Below are positions 59,229-64,000 of a stretch of DNA of 64,000 nucleotides, one piece after another. The first letter of the stretch is position 1. Every line of letters begins with the position of its first letter. The stretch is from Frondihabitans sp. PhB188. GTDB taxonomy: Bacteria; Actinomycetota; Actinomycetes; Actinomycetales; Microbacteriaceae. Under the pieces are notes generated by a model. That model saw nothing but the letters and a program-made list of their open reading frames with translations. It was not told the origin of the DNA and searched no databases. The position numbers were made by a program, and so were the translations under genes. The DNA is taken from positions 186,001-250,000 of the forward strand of contig NZ_RJUO01000001.1 of NCBI RefSeq assembly GCF_003752365.1. Reading direction: 5' to 3'.

Positions 59229-60182
59229 CTACGGGACGAGCACCACGCGTTGCGAGGCCCGCGTCGCCCACGCGGCCTCGACGTCGCGCAGGGGGACGGC
59301 GTCTGCGTCGAGCCGGTACGTGCCCGCGATGATCTCAGCCGCCAGCGCGGGCAGCGACTCGACGATCGCGCGGACGCTCGCCGACCCCTGCCCGCTGCCG
59401 AGGAACCGCACGTTCGCCTGCCGCAGCACCGTCGACGGCAGCGCGATCTCCGGGCCGGCCACTGCGCCGATCTCGATCCAGTCGAGCGCGCGAGAGCGAT
59501 CACCGCGCGCCTTCAGGAGGGGTGGAATGGCGGCCTCGGTCGGCGAGCCCCAGAGGTAGTCGAGCACCACATCGACCTCCGCGGAGGTCGCGGCGATCTG
59601 CGCGGCGACGGCGTCGGGCTCCGCCGACAGGTCGACGACGTGCGTGGCACCGAGGTCGCGCAGGGCCTCGACGCGCTCGGCCCCGCGACCGGCGGCGACG
59701 ATGCGGTCGGCGCCCAGCCGCTTGGCCGTCTGCAGCGCGAGCCGGCCGGCCGACCCGGTCGCGCCGAGCACGAGGACGGACTGCCCGGGCCGGAAGTCGA
59801 CGCGCGTCCGCAGCGGGATCCACGACGACATCGCCGGGTTCATCGCCGCGGCGATCGCGACGGGATCGACGTCGGCCGGCAGTGTGACGCTGCGGCGCGT
59901 GTCGATCAGCGTCCGCTCCGCCATGGCGCCGAGGGGCCCGTCGCCGAGCACGAAGTAGACGAGCTCCCCGTTCTCACGGCGGCCGACCCCGTCGATCCCG
60001 GGCACGAGCGGCAGCTCGTCGGTCGATGTGTAGTGCGACCCGTCGGCCTGGGAGCGGACGCGCGGGTGCAGCCCCGACGCCAGCACCTCGACGACTTCGT
60101 CGTGAGGGGACGCAGGAACGGGAGACGCGAACTCCCCGTACCGGGGCGGCTGTTCGAACGAGGTGACGACTGCGGCCTTCAT
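59229..60182 (-). CDS. zinc-independent quinone oxidoreductase-like medium-chain dehydrogenase
   Basis: Protein of 317 residues. Typical medium-chain dehydrogenase layout: catalytic GroES-like part ('MKAAVVTSFEQPPRYGEFAS', 'LPLVPGIDGVG') and a Rossmann domain with the NADPH loop 'SVLVLGATGSAGRLALQTAK' and 'RLGADRIVAAGRG'. Zinc-ligand Cys residues of alcohol dehydrogenases are absent, fitting the quinone-reductase subgroup. I choose the ATG at 60182 (preceded by GGAGC) over a start 39 bases upstream that would fall in the operator region. It is divergent from a MarR gene; the twin operators suggest that it is the regulator's target and may detoxify quinones or enones. Confidence 0.9.
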   Translation of the reverse strand: MKAAVVTSFEQPPRYGEFASPVPASPHDEVVEVLASGLHPRVRSQADGSHYTSTDELPLVPGIDGVGRRENGELVYFVLGDGPLGAMAERTLIDTRRSVTLPADVDPVAIAAAMNPAMSSWIPLRTRVDFRPGQSVLVLGATGSAGRLALQTAKRLGADRIVAAGRGAERVEALRDLGATHVVDLSAEPDAVAAQIAATSAEVDVVLDYLWGSPTEAAIPPLLKARGDRSRALDWIEIGAVAGPEIALPSTVLRQANVRFLGSGQGSASVRAIVESLPALAAEIIAGTYRLDADAVPLRDVEAAWATRASQRVVLVP

Positions 60183-60208
60183 AGGGAGCTCCAGACTGGC
60201 GAAAGTAG

Positions 60209-60242
60209 TTGGTAGCACCAATCATATAGTTGGTGGTACCAA
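60209..60242. promoter_or_regulatory. twin MarR-type operators
   Basis: TTGGTAGCACCAA (60209-60221) and TTGGTGGTACCAA (60230-60242) are two palindromes of form TTGGTnnnACCAA, 21 bp (two helical turns) apart. In the second, TTGGTG serves as -35 with a 17-bp spacer to TAGGCT (60253-60258) before marR. In mirror image, the first can provide the -35 of the reductase gene. A bound regulator would block both promoters. Confidence 0.8.
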
Positions 60243-60252
60243 CCATGTCAAG

Positions 60253-60258
60253 TAGGCT
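60253..60258 (+). promoter_or_regulatory. -10 box TAGGCT of the marR gene
   Basis: TAGGCT lies 6 nt before the ATG at 60265 and 17 bp after TTGGTG inside the second operator. Probably leaderless. Confidence 0.65.
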
Positions 60259-60264
60259 GGGGGC

Positions 60265-60678
60265 ATGCCCGTAGACCTCTCGCTCGTCGATGCCGCAGCT
60301 CAGCTCACCTTTGCCGTGCACGAGGTGCTGACCCGGGCTGCGGCCGAGCTCGGCCTGTCGGTGACGCAGCTGCGCATGCTGGGGATCCTCCGCGACCGGA
60401 CTCCCACGATGGCGTCGCTCGCTGACCAGCTGGCACTCGACAGGTCGTCGGTATCGGGTCTGGTCGACCGCGCCGCGACCAAGGGGCTCGTCGAGCGGGC
60501 TCCCTCCGAGACCGACCGCCGCGTCGTGACCGTGGGTCTCACCGCCGCGGGTCGCGAGGCCGCCGTGCGCATCGAGGCCGTCGTCGAGCCGCGCATCGAG
60601 GCGCTGCTGGAGTCGGCCTCGGCGGCCGATCAGGCGGCTCTCCGCCGTCTGGCGGCGACCCTGCCGTCGGCTGTCTGA
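60265..60678 (+). CDS. MarR-family transcriptional regulator
   Basis: Protein of 137 residues. The winged helix-turn-helix reads 'LGLSVTQLRMLGILRDRTPT', 'MASLADQLALDRSSVSGLVD' and 'RAATKGLVERAPSETDRRVV', with the usual Asp-x-Arg wing. N- and C-terminal helices would form the dimer interface. MarR proteins repress adjacent efflux or oxidoreductase genes and are released by phenolic ligands or oxidation; there is no Cys in this protein, which argues against thiol-based sensing. It is divergent from the quinone reductase gene over two matching palindromes. hisD follows on the same strand. Confidence 0.93.
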   Translation: MPVDLSLVDAAAQLTFAVHEVLTRAAAELGLSVTQLRMLGILRDRTPTMASLADQLALDRSSVSGLVDRAATKGLVERAPSETDRRVVTVGLTAAGREAAVRIEAVVEPRIEALLESASAADQAALRRLAATLPSAV

Positions 60679-60704
60679 CGGCCGCCCCTCTCACCCGTTC
60701 CCGG

Positions 60705-60710
60705 TAGGCT
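60705..60710 (+). promoter_or_regulatory. -10 box TAGGCT, leaderless promoter candidate for hisD
   Basis: TAGGCT lies 9 nt before the hisD ATG at 60720; no ribosome binding site is present. Confidence 0.5.
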
Positions 60711-60719
60711 GACCGGGCC

Positions 60720-62030
60720 ATGATCGCTACCCTCGACCTCCGCGGCCAGACGTCCACCTCCAGCGAGCTGCTCGCCCTGATCCCGCGTGCGACCGTCGAC
60801 GTCACCGCCGCCAGCGCCGCCGCGGCGATGCTCATCGCCGAGGTCCGTCAGCATGGCAGCCGGGCGCTGCTCGACCAGGCAGAGCGCTTCGATCGGGTGC
60901 GCCCCGCTTCGCTGCGCGTGCCGCAGGCCGACATCGACGCGGCCGTCGCAGCCCTCGATCCGCTGGTGAAGGCCGCGCTCGTCGAGTCGATCGCGCGGGT
61001 CACGGCGTCGTCCGCCGCGCAGGTGCCGGCATCGCAGACCACCCACCCCGCCGACGGCGCCACCATCGTCCAGCGCTGGCAGCCCGTCGCCCGCGCCGGG
61101 GTCTACGTGCCCGGCGGCAAGGCGGTCTACCCGTCGAGCGTCGTCATGAACGTCGTCCCCGCGCAGGTCGCCGGCGTCACCTCGATCGCCCTGGCGTCTC
61201 CGCCGCAGGCGCAGTTCGGCGGCTCGGTGCACCCGACCATCCTCGGCGCGGCCGGGCTCCTCGGAATCGACGAGGTCTACGCGATGGGCGGGGCCGGTGC
61301 CATCGGCGCCCTCGCGTACGGCGTCGACGACGCCGACCTCGAGCCGGTCCAGGTCATCACCGGTCCGGGCAACAACTACGTCGCCGCTGCGAAGCGCCTC
61401 GTGCGCGGGGTCACCGGCATCGACTCCGAGGCGGGAGCCACCGAGATCCTCGTCATCGCCGATGCGACCGCCGACGCCACGCTCGTCGCGGTCGACCTCA
61501 TCAGCCAGGCCGAGCACGACGAGCAGGCCTCGGCCGTGCTCGTCACCGACTCCGCCGACTTCGGCGAGGCCGTCGTCGCCGAGGTGGGCCGACTCGCGCC
61601 GCTGACTCACTCGGCCGAACGCGTGCAGACCGCTCTCGCGGGGCCCCAGTCGGCCGTCGTGCTCGTCGACGATCTCGAACGCGCCGCCGACTTCAGCAAC
61701 GCCTACGGTCCCGAGCACCTCGAGATCCAGACCGCCGACGACGACTCCGTGCTGGCGCGGATCACCAACGCCGGCGCGATCTTCGTCGGGCCCGACACGC
61801 CCGTGAGCCTGGGCGACTACCTCGCCGGCTCGAACCACGTGCTGCCCACCGGCGGTCAAGCGCGGTTCTCGTCGGGCCTCGGGGCGTACACGTTCCTGCG
61901 CCCGCAGCAGATCGTCCGCTACACCGCCGCGCCGCTGGCGGATGTCGCCGAGCGACTGGTCGCGCTCTCGAACGCCGAGCTGCTGCCCGCGCACGGCGAG
62001 GCCGTCGCCGCGCGCCTCGAGCGCCCGTAG
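60720..62030 (+). CDS. hisD: histidinol dehydrogenase
   Basis: Protein of 436 residues, normal length. Conserved segments: '[20 protein letters not shown]', '[20 protein letters not shown]', '[19 protein letters not shown]', '[20 protein letters not shown]', '[12 protein letters not shown]' and '[20 protein letters not shown]', containing the zinc and catalytic His/Glu residues. It oxidises histidinol to histidine with two NAD, the last step of histidine synthesis. It stands alone at the start of a hisD-nrdR-pyrD run; other his genes are not in the window. Probably leaderless (TAGGCT). Confidence 0.96.
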   Translation: MIATLDLRGQTSTSSELLALIPRATVDVTAASAAAAMLIAEVRQHGSRALLDQAERFDRVRPASLRVPQADIDAAVAALDPLVKAALVESIARVTASSAAQVPASQTTHPADGATIVQRWQPVARAGVYVPGGKAVYPSSVVMNVVPAQVAGVTSIALASPPQAQFGGSVHPTILGAAGLLGIDEVYAMGGAGAIGALAYGVDDADLEPVQVITGPGNNYVAAAKRLVRGVTGIDSEAGATEILVIADATADATLVAVDLISQAEHDEQASAVLVTDSADFGEAVVAEVGRLAPLTHSAERVQTALAGPQSAVVLVDDLERAADFSNAYGPEHLEIQTADDDSVLARITNAGAIFVGPDTPVSLGDYLAGSNHVLPTGGQARFSSGLGAYTFLRPQQIVRYTAAPLADVAERLVALSNAELLPAHGEAVAARLERP

Positions 62031-62048
62031 GCACCGGGCCTCTCGCGA

Positions 62049-62054
62049 TAGCCT
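62049..62054 (+). promoter_or_regulatory. -10 box TAGCCT, leaderless promoter candidate for nrdR
   Basis: TAGCCT lies 8 nt before the ATG at 62063 with no ribosome binding site between. Confidence 0.5.
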
Positions 62055-62062
62055 GGTCGCAT

Positions 62063-62545
62063 ATGTTCTGTCCATTCTGTCGCCACCCCGACTCCCGAGT
62101 CGTCGACTCCCGTACCAGCGACGACGGCACGTCGATCCGCCGCCGCCGCCAGTGCCCGAACTGCGGCCGCCGCTTCTCCACGACCGAGACCGCGAGCCTC
62201 GCCGTGATCAAGCGCAACGGGGTCCTCGAGCCGTTCAGCCGCGAGAAGATCATCTCGGGTGTCCGAAAGGCCTGCCAGGGCCGTCCGGTCACCGACGGCG
62301 ACCTCGCCGTCCTGGCCCAGAAGGTCGAGGAGGCCGTTCGCGCGAGCGGCGCCTCGCAGATCGACGCGAACGAGGTGGGCCTGGCGATCCTTCCTCCGCT
62401 CCGTGAGCTCGACGAGGTCGCGTACCTCCGCTTCGCCAGCGTCTACCAGGCCTTCGACTCGCTCGACGACTTCGAGGAGTCGATCCGCGTCCTCCGAGAA
62501 GACCACGCGAATCATCCGAAGGCGACGTCGGCGGCAGACAAGTGA
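62063..62545 (+). CDS. nrdR: transcriptional repressor NrdR
   Basis: Protein of 160 residues. The N-terminal zinc ribbon has paired Cys residues in '[20 protein letters not shown]' and '[17 protein letters not shown]'; an ATP-cone domain follows ('[20 protein letters not shown]', '[10 protein letters not shown]', '[20 protein letters not shown]'). NrdR senses ATP/dATP and represses ribonucleotide reductase genes by binding paired NrdR boxes; none is visible in this window. Its TGA overlaps the GTG of pyrD. Leaderless start inferred. Confidence 0.96.
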   Translation: MFCPFCRHPDSRVVDSRTSDDGTSIRRRRQCPNCGRRFSTTETASLAVIKRNGVLEPFSREKIISGVRKACQGRPVTDGDLAVLAQKVEEAVRASGASQIDANEVGLAILPPLRELDEVAYLRFASVYQAFDSLDDFEESIRVLREDHANHPKATSAADK

Positions 62546-63606
62546 GCCAGACCGACGCCCACGACGACGCCGGCGTGTACGGGTTCGTCTTCCGGCACTT
62601 CTTCGTACGCATGGACCCCGAGCGCGCGCATCACCTGGCGTTCGGCTTCATCAAGGCGATCCCGGGCATCCCCGTCGTGTCGACGCTCGTCCGTCGCGCC
62701 ACGAAGCCCCACCGCTCGCTCCGCGTCGAGACGCTCGGCCTGACCTTCCCCTCGCCGTTCGGCGTCGCCGCCGGTTTCGACAAGGACGCCAAGGGCATAG
62801 CCGGCCTCGGAGCCCTCGGGTTCGGCCACGTCGAGGTCGGCACGATCACTGCGAAGGCGCAACCCGGCAACGACCGGCCGCGTCTGTTCCGGCTGGTCGC
62901 CGACCGTGCCGTGATCAACCGCATGGGCTTCAACAACGGCGGTGCTCTCAAGGCCGCCGGGGTCGTCGGCCGCGCCCGCCATCTCCGTCACCGCCCGGTC
63001 ATCGGCGTCAACATCGGTAAGAGCCGTGTGGTCGAGGTCGACGACGCCGTCGACGACTACCTCGTCTCGACCCGCCTGCTAGCGCCGCTGGCCGACTACC
63101 TCGCCGTCAACGTCTCCTCGCCCAACACGCCCGGGCTCCGTGGCCTGCAGGAGCTGGACAAGCTCGCCCCTCTTCTCACGGCCGTCCGCGACGCCGCCGG
63201 CCGCACGCCGGTGCTCGTGAAGATCGCGCCCGACCTCGACGACGATGCCGTGCGCCGCGTCGCCGAGCTGACGGTCGAGCTCGGTCTCGGCGGGATCATC
63301 GCCACGAACACGACGCTGTCGCGCGACGGTCTGGTCAGCGACCTGAAGGTCGTCGAGAAGGCGGGGGCCGGCGGCCTGTCGGGTGCCCCGCTCAAGCAGC
63401 GGTCGCTCGACGTGCTGCGCGTGATCCGCCAGGCAGTTCCTGCGACTCTCTGCGTCATCTCGGTCGGCGGGGTCACCACTGCCGCCGACGTTCAGGAGCG
63501 CCTCGACGCCGGCGCCACGCTCGTGCAGGGCTACACGGCGTTCCTGTATCGCGGGCCACTGTGGGCACGGGAGATCAACCGTGGTCTGCGCGACCTGCGC
63601 CGCTAG
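62542..63606 (+). CDS. pyrD: quinone-dependent dihydroorotate dehydrogenase (class 2)
   Basis: Protein of 354 residues with GTG start overlapping nrdR (GTGA). An N-terminal membrane-associating region ('[20 protein letters not shown]') marks class 2. The FMN barrel shows '[20 protein letters not shown]', '[20 protein letters not shown]', '[10 protein letters not shown]', catalytic Ser in '[20 protein letters not shown]', '[13 protein letters not shown]' and '[20 protein letters not shown]'. It oxidises dihydroorotate to orotate using menaquinone. The combination with nrdR links pyrimidine and deoxynucleotide supply. Confidence 0.96.
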   Translation: MSQTDAHDDAGVYGFVFRHFFVRMDPERAHHLAFGFIKAIPGIPVVSTLVRRATKPHRSLRVETLGLTFPSPFGVAAGFDKDAKGIAGLGALGFGHVEVGTITAKAQPGNDRPRLFRLVADRAVINRMGFNNGGALKAAGVVGRARHLRHRPVIGVNIGKSRVVEVDDAVDDYLVSTRLLAPLADYLAVNVSSPNTPGLRGLQELDKLAPLLTAVRDAAGRTPVLVKIAPDLDDDAVRRVAELTVELGLGGIIATNTTLSRDGLVSDLKVVEKAGAGGLSGAPLKQRSLDVLRVIRQAVPATLCVISVGGVTTAADVQERLDAGATLVQGYTAFLYRGPLWAREINRGLRDLRR

Positions 63607-63663
63607 GACCCCGGGCGACGCGGGGGAGCGGCTGATCGGGGAAGTGGCTAGGCCGGGGACCGG

Positions 63664-64000
63664 CTAGGCGGGGAACGAGCCGCGCTTGACCTGCGACTTC
63701 GGCGTGCGCATCGGGCGGATGAGCAGGGCGCGCATCGCGGCGTACCAGCGGAGTCCGCGCTCGACGTGCTCCTTGCCGTGCTTCGCCTCGAGCTTCCTGA
63801 CGATGCGGTGGCCCACGAAGAAGCAGTCGATGACGGCCAGGAGCACGAAGCCCCAGATCGCGAAGAGCGCGATGCTGGCGAGGGCCGGCACCGAGCTGAG
63901 CACGATGACGATCACCATCAGGGGCAGCATGATCTCGCCGACCGAGTAGCGCGCGTCGATGTAGTCGCGGACGAACTTGCGCTGCGGGCCCTTGTCGCGG
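63664..64000 (-). CDS. DUF3043 membrane protein, C-terminal part (cut by window edge)
   Basis: The last 111 residues are visible; the start lies beyond the window. The frame continues open to the edge with 'DKGPQRKFVRDYIDARYSVG' followed by 'EIMLPLMVIVIVLSSVPALA', two hydrophobic helices and a basic tail ('RALLIRPMRTPKSQVKRGSF'). This is the pattern of actinobacterial DUF3043 proteins, two-helix membrane proteins of unknown function. It converges with pyrD across 57 bp that show no clear hairpin. An internal Met near 63930 is not the true start. Confidence 0.8.
   Translation of the reverse strand, partial: RDKGPQRKFVRDYIDARYSVGEIMLPLMVIVIVLSSVPALASIALFAIWGFVLLAVIDCFFVGHRIVRKLEAKHGKEHVERGLRWYAAMRALLIRPMRTPKSQVKRGSFPA

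Noticed and set aside
59002-59271. Small minus-strand frame across the 20-bp repeats
   Set aside because: It overlaps the end of the reductase gene, consists of Gly/Arg/Ser repeats and has no initiation signal.

Overview
The window is 64 kb of high-GC (roughly 70%) DNA from an actinobacterium, most likely a member of the Microbacteriaceae (inference). Supporting this are the garA/odhI-MerR-MerR block, a PASTA-domain Ser/Thr kinase next to a class II DAHP synthase, a division and cell-wall (dcw) cluster without ftsA, divIVA/wag31 and sepF beside ftsZ, frequent GTG starts, and many TAnnnT -10 boxes placed 6-10 nt before the start codon (leaderless genes). I see no rRNA, tRNA, insertion sequence, prophage or CRISPR array.

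Layout. (1) 1-10.1 kb is a sugar-acid module: a minus-strand operon (lipoprotein binding protein, two permeases, sugar-phosphate isomerase/epimerase, Gfo/Idh/MocA dehydrogenase cut by the window edge), a divergent LacI regulator over a clear operator, uronate isomerase, and three aldo/keto reductases, two of which share a 12-bp palindrome. (2) 10.1-16.7 kb holds small conserved genes: a PGPGW membrane protein, an unknown, a J-domain protein with a NERD-like region, a shortened Rv2629/baeRF-like protein, a VOC protein, a proline-rich membrane protein, a frameshifted NUDIX-NYN fusion and an HtrA-like protease. (3) 16.8-23.7 kb: GarA/OdhI FHA protein, FtsR-type MerR, a second MerR, an orphan ParA, pyruvate carboxylase and peptide deformylase. 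(4) 23.7-34.5 kb: a GC-rich tandem repeat, a degenerate acyl-CoA synthetase, ROK glucokinase, PlsC-like acyltransferase, DAHP synthase, PknL-like kinase, LysM hydrolase, Rv2175c-like HTH protein, polyprenyl synthase and a DUF3040 protein. This order resembles Mycobacterium tuberculosis Rv2163c-Rv2182c. (5) 34.7-58.3 kb is the dcw cluster, mraZ-rsmH-ftsL-ftsI-murE-murF-mraY-murD-ftsW-murG-murC-ftsQ-ftsZ, followed by yggS-sepF-yggT-divIVA-lspA-rluD-dnaE. Many genes overlap by 1-4 nt (ATGA/GTGA). (6) 58.3-64 kb: an HD protein, a 20-bp tandem repeat, a MarR/quinone-reductase pair with twin operators, hisD, nrdR, pyrD and a truncated DUF3043 gene.

How the parts work together. The 34-54 kb genes make lipid II from UDP-MurNAc (MurC, MurD, MurE, MurF, MraY, MurG), polymerise it (FtsW, FtsI) and place the septum or pole (FtsZ, SepF, FtsQ, FtsL, DivIVA). 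The polyprenyl synthase may supply the lipid carrier and the PASTA kinase may sense wall fragments. GarA, pyruvate carboxylase and DAHP synthase are control or entry points of central carbon flow.

Most interesting observations. The 10-mer GAGTTCCTGC/GCAGGAACTC occurs at least 11 times and often forces unusual codons. MraZ-box-like repeats lie in both orientations around a terminator. A palindrome before ftsZ shares half-sites with the second merR promoter. MurE has His-His-Pro-Arg in place of Asp-Asn-Pro-Arg. The acyl-CoA synthetase appears catalytically dead. Several short-period tandem repeats sit in intergenic DNA.
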